Shown: positions 8,272 to 17,800, counted from the stretch's first letter. The stretch is DNA of 64,000 bases from Catenisphaera adipataccumulans (GCF_014202755.1 NZ_JACHHK010000001.1:310001-374000); one strand, 5' to 3'. Notes: generated by a model not told the origin, from the letters alone. Program-made: numbers and translations.

Positions 8272-8934
8272 ATGGAAGTTTATATTTCAAAAAAATTATC
8301 GGACCGCTGGCCGCAGACGCAGCTCGGTCTGGTCCGTTATGATGTCAGCGTCAAACCATCGGATCCAGCCATCCGGGCAGCTGTCGAAGCCGCATGCAAA
8401 GAAGCCGTTCCCGGCGATCAGATCAGTAAACTGCCGGCCGTGCATGAAACGCGTGAGGCCTATAAAGCATTCGGCAAAAGCCCGTCCAAATACCGCAATG
8501 CCGGCGAAGCCCTGCTGCGCCAGGTTGCCAAGAAACATACGCTGCCGGCAGTCAATGCCATCGTCGACCTGCAGAACAGCGTATCGATCATGACCGGTTA
8601 TTCCATCGGTTCTTACGATATCGATCAGCTCGAAGGTCATGTGATATTCGATATCGCACCGGAGCCAAGCTCTTACCAGGACATTCATGGGCACAGCTTC
8701 AATATTGCGCACCTGCCGGTGCTGTACGACGAAACCGGCCCGTTCGGCAATCCGACACGGGACAGCGCCCGGGCCATGATCACGGAACAAAGCCGGCATA
8801 TTTTGACCGTATTTTATGTTTTTGGCAGCGAAGATATCGCCGATGTCCTGCTCGGATTTGAAGATCTGCTCAAGCAGTACACCGATGCCGAACAAATCGA
8901 ATTATCCATCGTGGATGTACCGCAGGCGGACTAG
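8272..8934 (+). CDS. B3/B4 tRNA-editing-type domain protein
   Basis: A 220-residue protein resembling the B3/B4 editing domain of phenylalanyl-tRNA synthetase beta chains, as a stand-alone protein. Recognisable parts are REAYKAFGKSPSKYRNAGEALLRQVAKK, LPAVNAIVDLQNSVSIMTGYSIGSYD and GNPTRDSARAMITEQSRHIL. The family is thought to hydrolyse or bind misacylated tRNA or free aminoacyl compounds; the substrate is not predictable here. The frame is open upstream to 8128, but the start at 8272 has a strong AGGAGGG site and a promoter just ahead. The stop codon is in the loop of the terminator. Confidence 0.85.
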   Translation: MEVYISKKLSDRWPQTQLGLVRYDVSVKPSDPAIRAAVEAACKEAVPGDQISKLPAVHETREAYKAFGKSPSKYRNAGEALLRQVAKKHTLPAVNAIVDLQNSVSIMTGYSIGSYDIDQLEGHVIFDIAPEPSSYQDIHGHSFNIAHLPVLYDETGPFGNPTRDSARAMITEQSRHILTVFYVFGSEDIADVLLGFEDLLKQYTDAEQIELSIVDVPQAD

Positions 8935-8948
8935 TTCCGCCTTTTTTA
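8925..8948 (+). terminator. Terminator of the B3/B4 gene, with the stop codon in its loop
   Basis: GGCGGA at 8925-8930 pairs with TCCGCC at 8936-8941, followed by six T. The TAG stop of the gene (8932-8934) lies in the loop. The T-run also reaches the stop codon of the convergent cls gene at 8946. Confidence 0.85.
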
Positions 8949-10499
8949 AAACATCGGACTGATCAGGCGCAGGATCGCCCACCACGTGCGCACCAGCACA
9001 TTGACCGGCTGTCGGTACTTCTCGCTGACATCACGGGATTCTTCAAACATGTTTTCGAAATCTGCCTTAATGTCCTGAACGACATGGTTTTTGTACATGA
9101 ACACGCCGTTTTCAAAATGCAGATACAGACTGCGGAAATCCAGGTTGATGGACCCGCAAGTGGCCGCCTCATCGTCGCTGACACACATTTTCACATGGCA
9201 GAATCCTGGTGTATATTCATAAATTTTCACCCCATGTTTGACCAGCTGACGATAATAAGAACGGGTCATCATATAGGTGATCTTTTTATCTGGGATGCCC
9301 GGGGTTACGATGCGCACATCCACACCGCGGGCGGCGGCCAGACAGAGAATGCGCGTCAGTTCATCCGTAATGACCAAATACGGCGTCACGAAATATACAT
9401 AATGCTTCGCATTGTTTATGATATTCATGTAGACATCTTCCGCCAGATTCAGATTATCCAGCGGCATATCCGCATATGGCTGAATGTAGCCGTCACTGCC
9501 GACTTGTTCACTTTTGACCAAATATTGTTCCTCATTCACATCCGTGTCTTTGACCGCATTCCACATTTGTAAAAAGGTCAGCGTCAGACTATTGACCGCA
9601 TCGCCGATCAAACGGACGCCGGTATCTTTCCAATAGCCATATGGATGCGTGATATTGAAATACTCATTAGCCAGATTGTATCCGCCGGTAAAACCGACCT
9701 TGCCGTCGATCACGGTGATCTTGCGATGATCGCGGTTGTTCATAAATACCAGCAGCAGCGGCATCACCGGGTTGAAATCCCGGCACTGGATACCGTGCTC
9801 TTCCATTTCCTTGATGAACTGCCGATTCAGAAAACCGATGCTGCCGACATCATCATAAAGGATGCGCACTTCCACGCCCTGTGCTGCCTTCTCATATAAT
9901 ATTGATTTCATGCCCGCAAAGGATTCTTTGTCTTCAATGGCATGATATTCCATGAAGATGAAATGTTCCGCTTTCCGCAGTGCCTGCTTCTGTGCTTCAA
10001 AGCCATCGGCTGCATTGTCATAATATTCCATCTGGGTATTTTGATAGACCGGATAACCGCCTTGTTCCCAGATCAGCCGGCTCTGATTAGCTGCCGCAAT
10101 ATCTTCCTGTTCCATCTGCGTCAGTACGTCCGGATCCTGGTGATACATCGGATCTAAACGGGCATCGATCTTCTCATAACGCACCCGCATCCGATGGTTG
10201 GAATTGGCCCGTCCCATCAGCGCATACATGACCAGACCGACGATCGGGAAAGCCATGATCAGAATGATCCAAGGCATTTTAAACTGAGAATTGGCATCTT
10301 TGCCATAGATCCACAATGCAACCAAAGCGGAGAAAAACGTAATGGCCAGCTGGACCTCGGTCGTATGATACACAAACGCGTTAAAGAAATTGATAATGTA
10401 TGTAACCTGCAGTACGATCGCGATGGCCACAAGGACCAAACGAAGCACACTGTTCCGTACGGATGTTTTCTGCTCAACACGAACTCTCTCCATCTTCAT
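8946..10499 (-). CDS. cls: Cardiolipin synthase (PLD family)
   Basis: A 517-residue membrane protein. Two or three N-terminal hydrophobic segments (about 15-90) are followed by two phospholipase D domains with HxK motifs: NNRDHRKITVIDGKVGFTGG near residue 260 and FCHVKMCVSDDEAATCGSINLD near residue 430. It joins two phosphatidylglycerols to make cardiolipin and glycerol at the membrane. Length and layout are standard for Cls of Gram-positives. The start is the ATG at 10499 or the one two codons later; the AAAGGAA site fits the second slightly better. Confidence 0.93.
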   Translation of the reverse strand: MKMERVRVEQKTSVRNSVLRLVLVAIAIVLQVTYIINFFNAFVYHTTEVQLAITFFSALVALWIYGKDANSQFKMPWIILIMAFPIVGLVMYALMGRANSNHRMRVRYEKIDARLDPMYHQDPDVLTQMEQEDIAAANQSRLIWEQGGYPVYQNTQMEYYDNAADGFEAQKQALRKAEHFIFMEYHAIEDKESFAGMKSILYEKAAQGVEVRILYDDVGSIGFLNRQFIKEMEEHGIQCRDFNPVMPLLLVFMNNRDHRKITVIDGKVGFTGGYNLANEYFNITHPYGYWKDTGVRLIGDAVNSLTLTFLQMWNAVKDTDVNEEQYLVKSEQVGSDGYIQPYADMPLDNLNLAEDVYMNIINNAKHYVYFVTPYLVITDELTRILCLAAARGVDVRIVTPGIPDKKITYMMTRSYYRQLVKHGVKIYEYTPGFCHVKMCVSDDEAATCGSINLDFRSLYLHFENGVFMYKNHVVQDIKADFENMFEESRDVSEKYRQPVNVLVRTWWAILRLISPMF

Positions 10500-10510
10500 T
10501 TTCCTTTCTT

Positions 10511-10864
10511 TTACAGGCGGCTGCCGCAGTACGGGCAGTATACATCCTGCTCATGCACCGGCCGATGACAATGCGGGCACACCCGCGGTACGTTCAGCGG
10601 TTCGACATCCGCTGCCGTGATCGACACGTCTTCGCCGCGTTCCAGGCGCTGCCCAACGGCCGGATCCAGCGCAAACGAACCGCCGCAGCACGTCGTCTGC
10701 ACATAATACTCTTTCTTTCCTTTCCAGACCGGAATAAAAAACAAAACCAGCTGGTTATAACGGACAAAAACATGCATGGAGCCATAGCTGCCGCAATGAA
10801 AGCAGATCTGCGGCACCACAGCTATTTCCTTCTCCCGCGGAAAGAAACCTATCATGAAAAACAT
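10511..10864 (-). CDS. Small zinc-ribbon protein
   Basis: A 117-residue protein with two Cys pairs: CFHCG near residue 21, and a C-terminal ribbon CPHCHRPVHEQDVYCPYCGSRL. A hydrophobic stretch (NQLVLFFIPVW) in between suggests membrane contact but not a clear spanning helix. This is the widespread zinc-ribbon family of unknown role. Its ribosome site lies inside the last codons of the yfcE-like gene, 3 nt away, so the two are translated from one message. Confidence 0.75.
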   Translation of the reverse strand: MFFMIGFFPREKEIAVVPQICFHCGSYGSMHVFVRYNQLVLFFIPVWKGKKEYYVQTTCCGGSFALDPAVGQRLERGEDVSITAADVEPLNVPRVCPHCHRPVHEQDVYCPYCGSRL

Positions 10865-10867
10865 GGA

Positions 10868-11386
10868 TCACTCCCAGATCTTTGTCTGATACACAGCACC
10901 AGTATTCAAATCTTTCCAGACAAACTTGTTGTCCTGCCAGATCATATAACTGTGTCGGCTGTCCTTTTTCGGGATCGACGTCGAACCCGGGTTCAACGTC
11001 GTATCCCAGGTTGGTACATGGGTATGGCCCTGCAGGTACAGATCGCCGTCCTGCAGTTCCGGCTTCGGTGTATGTCCATGGGATACATATAGGATATGAC
11101 CATTATACGGAACAGCCATCGCCGGCAGCAGCGGGAAGTCCAGAACTTTTTGATCGATTTCGGCATCACAGTTGCCCCGGATGCAGAAAATTTTATCGGT
11201 CAGTCCATTTAGAAAAGATACGACCGTTTTTGGATCGTAATCCCGCGGCAGATCATTGCGCGGGCCGTGATATAAAATATCTCCCAGCAGCAGCAAGCGA
11301 TCCGCTTGTTCCGTGCTGAAGGCCTCAATGGTCTTTTTACAATAATAAGCAGAGCCGTGAATATCGGATGCGATCATCCATTTCAT
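10868..11386 (-). CDS. yfcE: YfcE-type metallophosphoesterase
   Basis: A 172-residue calcineurin-like phosphodiesterase. All metal-site motifs are present in order: SDIHG, LLLGDILYHGPRN, IRGNCDAE, VSHGH and LQGHTHVP. The family hydrolyses phosphodiester model substrates; the natural substrate is not known with certainty. A clean AAGGAGG site precedes the ATG. It is the upstream gene of a pair with the zinc-ribbon gene. Confidence 0.9.
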   Translation of the reverse strand: MKWMIASDIHGSAYYCKKTIEAFSTEQADRLLLLGDILYHGPRNDLPRDYDPKTVVSFLNGLTDKIFCIRGNCDAEIDQKVLDFPLLPAMAVPYNGHILYVSHGHTPKPELQDGDLYLQGHTHVPTWDTTLNPGSTSIPKKDSRHSYMIWQDNKFVWKDLNTGAVYQTKIWE

Positions 11387-11407
11387 ATTGTTTCCTCCTT
11401 TTCAATT

Positions 11408-11436
11408 ATAAAAAAAGACAAGATTGCTCCTGTCTA
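11408..11436 (-). terminator. Terminator of the small export gene
   Basis: AGACAGGA-gcaa-TCTTGTCT followed by seven T on the minus strand, directly after the stop codon at 11434. Confidence 0.8.
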
Positions 11437-11928
11437 TATTGCGCTTAATAATCCGTACGATAAAGCAGAAACAATGACGGTCGCCATCAGCACGCCGAGA
11501 AAAATTGCGACAGAGGCCCGCTTGATGTCCATTTCCAACAGACTGGCGATCAATGAGCCGGTCCAGGCACCGGTGCCCGGCAGCGGGATGCCCACAAAAA
11601 GCAGCAGGCCGATAAATTCTCCGTTGCTCATGTCCGAGCTTTTGTTCATGGCGCGTTTTTCCAGTTTTTCAATTTTTGGTTTCCACCATTTGAAACGTTT
11701 CAGCCATCGAAAGATCCGCTTAATAAACAGCAGAATAAACGGGATCGGCAAAATGTTTCCGATAATACAGATGGGAATCGCTTCCCAGATGTTGACTTTC
11801 AGCAATGATGCCACGATCAAGCCGCCGCGGCATTCCAGGATCGGCATCAATGATACGATAAAGATCACGGCTTTTGCCGATATATACTGTCCCAATGTGG
11901 ACGCAAACCAAGTGGCAATTCCTTCCAT
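11434..11928 (-). CDS. Small multidrug export protein family membrane protein
   Basis: A 164-residue membrane protein with four to five hydrophobic segments. It matches the Sm_multidrug_ex family by PILECRGGLIVASLL, an Ile-rich helix with a Pro-Ile turn, and IPLPGTGAWTGSLIASLL. The family name reflects an early annotation; actual transport is not established. The frame is open 7 codons further upstream, but the GGAGGAAC site places the start at 11928. It has its own promoter, so it is monocistronic. Confidence 0.82.
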   Translation of the reverse strand: MEGIATWFASTLGQYISAKAVIFIVSLMPILECRGGLIVASLLKVNIWEAIPICIIGNILPIPFILLFIKRIFRWLKRFKWWKPKIEKLEKRAMNKSSDMSNGEFIGLLLFVGIPLPGTGAWTGSLIASLLEMDIKRASVAIFLGVLMATVIVSALSYGLLSAI

Positions 11929-11951
11929 AGTTCCTCCGTTAAAACACAACC

Positions 11952-11980
11952 ATGATACCGAATTCCGTCAGGGATGTCAA
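11952..11980 (-). promoter_or_regulatory. Promoter of the small export gene
   Basis: TTGACA (11975-11980), 17-bp spacer, TATCAT (11952-11957), just past the gshA stop codon. Confidence 0.8.
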
Positions 11981-11983
11981 AAT

Positions 11984-13204
11984 CTACTCCTTGGCCAGGA
12001 TCAATCCTTTTTCTACAAAATGCGGCGTATACAGTTTCCGGATCTGATTAGCATAACGGTTGTTTTCATTTTCAAACTTTTCATATTCAAACCGCAGGAT
12101 CGCTTGGATCTCTTCCGAGGTACCGCGGTAATAGCTCATCATTTGTTCCAGCACGGCTCTGCCGATACGTACGGCTGTCCCTGTCGTTCCATCCGGCAGC
12201 TGGATCAACACCGTCTTGAGATCATAATGCGCTGCGCTCTTAAAATTCTGGACCGCCTGCACCTGATCTTTGACCGTCAGAGCCACGGGCGGCAAATCGG
12301 CCAGCCAGACCAGAAACAGCTGCGCAAACTGCACATCACGTCCATCTAATCCGCACGGTGACAGTGGGTTGACATCCACCATGCGCAGTTCCACATGGTC
12401 GACACCGTCGCTGCGCAGTGCCTGCAGACTATATGGTCCGGCCGGTTTCAGACGGATCGGATAATAGAGCTCCGCCGCTTCTTTCAATAAATCCTGATCG
12501 ATATAACGCTGTATACTGTCGGCATAGGCATTGATATCGGTAAAATCAAAGATCGGCGTAAAGAAATTCCAGTAGCCCAGTTCGCTGCAGCGGACGCTGG
12601 CCATCCCATTGAAAAAGTCACTGCCGCAGACCCCCTTCTCGATATAAGACATATCGAGGATCGGACTGGCCGCCGTCAGGCAAGTCAGCACCCAGCCATA
12701 GACAAGCAGCTGTTTGGCCAGATCCAGATAAAAGCGGTCCTTCAGATCGCGGAATGATCCATTTTGATTTCGAAACCGCCGTTCTAAAACTGAACGGTCA
12801 AATGAATAGTTGACATGGATGCCGGAGAATGCCATCTTATAGCGGCCGTACCGCTGGGCCAGATGCTTGCGGTACTCGGTTTTCTCGGCGTGCTCCAGAC
12901 CGAAATCCGCGATCGGGATATCGTATTGATTCCGGATATACGGCGGATTGGAAAACGGCCACAGGTATTCTCCCTGCTGTTTGAGCATCGTTTTCATCTC
13001 TAAGTTATACCGGCTCAATTCATTGATGGCCGACTGTGCATCCGGCCAAACAGATGTATTGATTTCCGGCTGACTTTCACTGAAGTCGCGGACGATATGC
13101 GGATCCGAGAACGGATGCGGTGTGCGGGCAATATACCCGCTTTCGTTGACCCGGAGATTTTCTTTCTCCAATCCGAACCATCCTTTAAGGTTTTCTTGAT
13201 TCAT
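11984..13204 (-). CDS. gshA: Glutamate-cysteine ligase, stand-alone GshF-like ligase domain
   Basis: A 406-residue protein starting MNQENLKGWFGLEKENLRVN, the typical opening of the Gram-positive gamma-glutamylcysteine synthetase domain, followed by DFSESQPEINT, LWPFSNPPYI and AFSGIHVNYSF. Bifunctional GshF proteins carry an extra ATP-grasp glutathione synthetase part of about 300 residues; this protein ends before it and no ATP-grasp frame follows. The product is therefore expected to be gamma-glutamylcysteine. There is no Shine-Dalgarno; the start lies only a few nt after the stop of the preceding anchored protein, so translational re-initiation is likely. Confidence 0.88.
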   Translation of the reverse strand: MNQENLKGWFGLEKENLRVNESGYIARTPHPFSDPHIVRDFSESQPEINTSVWPDAQSAINELSRYNLEMKTMLKQQGEYLWPFSNPPYIRNQYDIPIADFGLEHAEKTEYRKHLAQRYGRYKMAFSGIHVNYSFDRSVLERRFRNQNGSFRDLKDRFYLDLAKQLLVYGWVLTCLTAASPILDMSYIEKGVCGSDFFNGMASVRCSELGYWNFFTPIFDFTDINAYADSIQRYIDQDLLKEAAELYYPIRLKPAGPYSLQALRSDGVDHVELRMVDVNPLSPCGLDGRDVQFAQLFLVWLADLPPVALTVKDQVQAVQNFKSAAHYDLKTVLIQLPDGTTGTAVRIGRAVLEQMMSYYRGTSEEIQAILRFEYEKFENENNRYANQIRKLYTPHFVEKGLILAKE

Positions 13205-13210
13205 ACAGAA

Positions 13211-14008
13211 TTAATAATACACGGTATTTCCATTTTCATCCACGTAACTGCCCGAATAGGTTGTCTGCGTCTGCTGACTGTACGGGATGTAGTTGCCGTT
13301 GGCATCGTAATAGCCATAGTTTGTATTGGCGTTATAGCTTGATGTTGTTGAATCGGTCGTTCCGGTCGTATTCGTGGTCGTATCGGTTGTTGCCGTTGTA
13401 TCGGTTGTCGTCGTTGTATCCGCTGCTGTGCTCGTATCTTCGGTCGTTTCAGCTGCTTTGACAACGACCTTAAAGTTCTTTTCCGTTTTATTGCCCTGAC
13501 CGTCTTCGGCTGTCACGGCCGCATCGTATTCACCGGCCGTCGCAAAGTCAACTTTCGATGTATCAAATGTCAGTTTTACACCGCTCAAGTCTTCGGCTGC
13601 AAAGTCCTGATTGAAATCGTGATCGGATTCACCATTTTCTACTTCTACGCTGGCCGGTGCCTTCGTGAATTCCGGTTTCTTCGTATCTTTGATATGGACC
13701 GTGATGGTGCCTTGTTCCGAACCCGCGGCATCGGTATAAGTGATCTTGACCTTATAGGTTCCCAAGGCCGCTATATCTTTATTGTCCTGCTGCTTGATCG
13801 ATGAAGTATCGGCATGAAACTGATCGACATCCGCTTTGCCGAAAACATCAGCCTTCGTAATTTTGACGGCATCGCCGTATTCAAAGGTCAGGCTCTTGTG
13901 CTTGATTTCCGTTTTTTCGGCACCGGTCAAGCTGATCGCATAGACCATCAGCGCAATGGTTGCGACACCAAGTACTACGACTGCGATAATCTTATTCTTC
14001 ATACTCAT
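13211..14008 (-). CDS. Membrane-anchored Ig-like protein with Thr-rich and Tyr/Asn-rich tail
   Basis: A 265-residue extracytoplasmic protein. One N-terminal hydrophobic helix (residues 4-27) without a lipobox Cys suggests a signal anchor. Two beta-sandwich-like Ig modules follow (about 40-110 and 115-190; VKITYTDAAGSEQGTITVHIKDT and TAGEYDAAVTAEDGQGNKTEKNF), in the style of DUF5011/HYR domains. Then comes a Thr/Asp linker (about 193-225) and a tail with two related units, YDANGNYIPY and YVDENGNTVYY. No sorting signal is seen. The role is unknown. AGGAAGGGG precedes the start. Confidence 0.7.
   Translation of the reverse strand: MSMKNKIIAVVVLGVATIALMVYAISLTGAEKTEIKHKSLTFEYGDAVKITKADVFGKADVDQFHADTSSIKQQDNKDIAALGTYKVKITYTDAAGSEQGTITVHIKDTKKPEFTKAPASVEVENGESDHDFNQDFAAEDLSGVKLTFDTSKVDFATAGEYDAAVTAEDGQGNKTEKNFKVVVKAAETTEDTSTAADTTTTTDTTATTDTTTNTTGTTDSTTSSYNANTNYGYYDANGNYIPYSQQTQTTYSGSYVDENGNTVYY
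13345..13450. repeat. Low-complexity Thr-codon tract
   Basis: Degenerate short repeats of GTTGTATCGGT-like units encode the Thr/Asp-rich linker of the anchored Ig-like protein. Such tracts often vary in length between strains. Confidence 0.6.
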
Positions 14009-14029
14009 GATAAAATCCCCTTCCTATGA

Positions 14030-14773
14030 TCATGAAACAGTGTGATCGATCGGGAAGATCCGCATCAGCCGTTCTAAACGCCGGATGGCTTTTTCATAAG
14101 CGGCAATTTCCTGATCCAATGCCTGTTTTTTCTCATCAATATCCTTTTCACTAGCTAAAATATATTTATATTGGTACGGTTTGTGATTTTTGATCAGCTG
14201 GATTTCCATATGCACACCGTGCATCTTGGATTTCAATTTATCCACCTGCAGATGATCCGGCTCCGGCTTCTCTGCCAGCATCGGATCCAGATGTTCTTTG
14301 ACTTCTTCCATGCCCTGAAAATTATTGTCCAAGTAGCATGCCTGCAGATGCTTCCAAGCATCATTCAAGGCTTCGTCCGGATAGAGTTCCGGATGGATTT
14401 CAGGATGGATCCGGCGGGCATACGCGGCATAGGTCTCCTTGACGAACGCATCGTGCTTTTTCGATGTCAGCGGCATCTTCTGACAATATTCCAGTCGTTC
14501 CTGCAGATCATCCAGATGCCGGCGGGCATCCGCCATCACGACATCGACCGCTTCATCCATTTCATTTTGCCGGATCGGCTGGTGCGCATCGGTCCTGTTC
14601 TGGCAGTACTGCAGGCGATTCTGCGCTTCGCCGTACGCTGTCTTCAGCTGTTCCAGATGCAGGATCCGATCCCCAAATTCGATCATATATTCGATGTAGC
14701 TTCGGTTGGCTTCCTGGTTCATCGCATCCCTCTGCAGCACCAACTCGATATATTCCTGTTCTTGTTCTGTCAT
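14030..14773 (-). CDS. Coiled-coil protein with a degenerate J-domain-like segment, unknown function
   Basis: A 247-residue, mostly helical, highly charged protein with no signal peptide. Heptad-like stretches lie at about 35-105 and 180-240. In the middle, YAAYARRIHPEIHPELYPDEALNDAWKHLQ resembles clostridial J-like proteins that carry a lysine/arginine-rich helix plus HPD; here the tripeptide reads HPE, so DnaK stimulation is doubtful. It sits between the anchored Ig-like gene and sbcC. No Shine-Dalgarno: an extended -10 box ends 7 nt before the ATG, so the message is probably leaderless. Confidence 0.6.
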   Translation of the reverse strand: MTEQEQEYIELVLQRDAMNQEANRSYIEYMIEFGDRILHLEQLKTAYGEAQNRLQYCQNRTDAHQPIRQNEMDEAVDVVMADARRHLDDLQERLEYCQKMPLTSKKHDAFVKETYAAYARRIHPEIHPELYPDEALNDAWKHLQACYLDNNFQGMEEVKEHLDPMLAEKPEPDHLQVDKLKSKMHGVHMEIQLIKNHKPYQYKYILASEKDIDEKKQALDQEIAAYEKAIRRLERLMRIFPIDHTVS

Positions 14774-14780
14774 ATTCAGT

Positions 14781-14789
14781 ATTATAGCA
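14781..14789 (-). promoter_or_regulatory. Extended -10 promoter predicted to give a leaderless mRNA for the J-like coiled-coil gene
   Basis: TGC-TATAAT occupies 14781-14789 and is separated from the ATG by 7 nt. Transcription starting 6-8 nt after the -10 box would begin at or next to the start codon. Confidence 0.6.
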
Positions 14790-14815
14790 CGTGTACACCT
14801 TTCTGAGACAGAATA

Positions 14816-17800
14816 TTAGCTGATTTGCCAGTGTACATGGCTGCCGTCACTGTCTTTGAAAACGATCAGCTGATCCTCGATTCCCTGCTTTAATTCCGTC
14901 ACATGCGAGATGATGCCGATCTGACGGGTGCCTGCCATTTTCTGCAGGATGCGCACCGCCTGATCACGGGCATGATCATCCAGCGAACCGAATCCTTCGT
15001 CAATAAACAACATATCCAGATCGATGGAACCTTTTTCGGCCCGGATCGTATCCGCCATGCCCAATGCCAGTGAGAGCGCCGCCATGAAAGACTCGCCGCC
15101 CGATAAGGTGCTCACTTCCCGTTCCGCCTCGTTGACCGACGAATACACCATGAAATCCAGCCCGCGGTTCTTGCCGGTGCCGGCTTTGTCCAGATCGACC
15201 ATCCGCAGTTCATAGGCACCGTCGGTCATTTCCCGAAAGCGTTCATTGGCTGCTTCCAGAATTTGTTCCAGATAAATTCGCTGTGCATAGGTTTCCAGAT
15301 CCATGCGGGAGCCAGATACGTTGCCGGCCAGCTGTGCATACAGCTCCTGCAGCCGGCGATGTTTTTTCACCGCTTCTGCATTGCGGGATAAATCTGCTTC
15401 TAATTGTTGATGGATCCGATGGTTGTTTCGGCTCTGTTCCAATGCGTCATCCAATCTCTGACGCTGTTGTTCCCGTCGGCTGTCTGCCGTGATCATCCGC
15501 GCTTTTAATGCTTCCAGATCCGGGCGCACCTGTGCGCCGATCAGCCGATCCATTGCCTGGATCAATTCTTCAGCCTTGGCTTTGCGGACTTGATGATCAT
15601 TGACGATCCGGCGGTTTTGTTCGACATCAGCTGGCGTAAAACGAGCGGCTGTTTCTTCCCAGTCGATCTGTCCTGTTCGTTTGATCAATTCATCCCGTTT
15701 CTGCAGCCGTTCTTGTTCCTCCTGACGGGCAGCCGGCCACGCTTTTTGATCACGTCCGATCAATGTCTGCAGCCGCTGCCATTCGTTTTGTGCCTGATCT
15801 GCCTGCCGTCTTGCCTCTGCGGCAGCCGCTGCTGCTTTGGCCTTTTGTTCCTGCGCTTTTTGTCGAACGGCTTCGGCAGCTGCCGGATTTTCAAATGTGT
15901 GATCCTCCTTCAGCATCTTCCGCTGCGTTTCTGCCTGCAGATATGCGTCGGCAGCCGTCTGCGCCGCCGTCTTGGCATCCGTCAGTTCCTGTTCCCGATC
16001 CGTTTTCAAACGTTCTGCTTCCTGCAGCCAGGCCTGCAGCTCTTTCAATTGTTTGATCTGCCGCATAAGCTGATCGCCGGCTTCTTGATTTTCCTTGGTT
16101 TTTTGTGTCAGCCTGGTTTCTGCCTGCTCCCCTTTCTGCAGATGCAGCGTTTGTTCCAAATCGGCATACAGCTGTTCGGCAGCCGCCGCGGCATCAGCTG
16201 CCTGCTGGGCAGCGGTCTGTGCCTGTTTCGCGGCCGCGCTCATGATCGCATTGCTTGCCTGTGCCTTTTTTTCCGCATCCTGCACGGCTTCACGCGATAG
16301 ATCCTGCAGATCTTCCGGCAGATCACAAGGATGCGGATGATCGAGCGAACCGCAGACCGGACATGGTTTTCCTTCCTGCAGCGCTTCACGGGCCAGGATG
16401 CCTGCCTGCGCATCAAGAAAAGCAGTATGTAACGTTTGATACTGTTCGCTGCAGTTCTGCCAATCTTTACGGGACTTCAAATATTGATCCTGTGCTTTGG
16501 CGGCTGCTTGTTTCAAGGCGGCCGCCTCCGATTCTTTTTGTTTCCACTGTATATAGGCCTTCTGCAGCCGGTCCAATCGCTCGGTTTCATTCTGCCAGCG
16601 CGCATAGGCAGCCGGCACATCCTGCAGCTGGTCACGCTGCTTTGTCTTGGCTTGTATTTCTTTTTGCCAGGTTTCGTACCGTTCGATCTGGTTCTTGGCT
16701 TTACGCTGCGCTTCTTCATTCAAGCAACGGGTTTGTTCAAGTTTTTGATCAGCTTCCCGTATCTTTTGATCCATTTCCAAGTAGGCATTCACGATGCTGT
16801 CTGTACGCACACCGGCCTCATCGCAGATTTGTTTTGTTTCTTCCGCTTTCTGCAGCTGTTCCTGTGCCTGTTTCAAGGTGTTCTGCGCCTGCGGCAGTTT
16901 CGCCTGACATTCCTGCAGTTCCGTCTGCAGCTGATTAGTCTGGCGATGCTGATCTTGATAAAGCTGATCGAGCGTGCGGATGCGGAAGGCTTCATCTGCC
17001 TTATGGATCGTCACGGACATCTGCTGGATCGTTTTCTCCTGCTGTCGGCAGACTTCCAGCTCTTTTTCTGCTTCATCCCGGCTTGCGAATGATTTCTGCA
17101 GGTTTTCCGCTTTCGCATAGGCGCTGCGGGCCGCATCCCGTGTTGTTTCTGCTTGATGCAGAGCGGTTTCCGCCCGTGTCTGTTCCAATGCATCCCGGGT
17201 ACATTGTTGTTCCAACTCTGCGAGAAAAGCCGTCATCATATCGGCATTCAGTTCTTGTTCCGACAACGCTTTGATCGATGCCTGCATTGCTTTATCCGTG
17301 GTCTGAACCTGATGCAGCGCTTCATGCCAGCGGCGGCGGATCGCTTGGATGGTTTCGTCTTCCGCATTTTTCCGTTTCTTCAGTTCATCGATCATTCTGC
17401 GGTATACATCGGTATGAAACAACTTTCGGAAGATCACCTTTCTTTCATCCGAAGAGGCCCGCAGCACATGGATAAATTCGCCCTGAGCGATCATCCCCAC
17501 CTGCATGAATTGTTTCCGGTCCAGCCCGATAATTTCTTCGACTGTCCGATTGATTTCCCGGGTCTCGCACATCGTGCCGTCCGGCATCATCAAGGAAACC
17601 TTTTCCCGCTCCATGGTCGTTCCTTCACCACGCTTGTACGCGCGCAGATGACGAGGATGCCGATCGATCGTATATACTTTGCCTTTATCCTCAAAACGCA
17701 GCTCGACATATGGTTCGGTCTTCAGATCGGCGTACTGACTTTGAAAACGAGCGCCGGACCCATGTCCATACAGCGCAAAAACGATCGCATCAAAGATCGT

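Noticed and set aside
11306-12349. Long plus-strand open frame of 347 codons
   Set aside because: It is antisense to gshA and the small export gene, both of which have clear families and ribosome sites; the translation shows no family and is rich in shadow-like residues.
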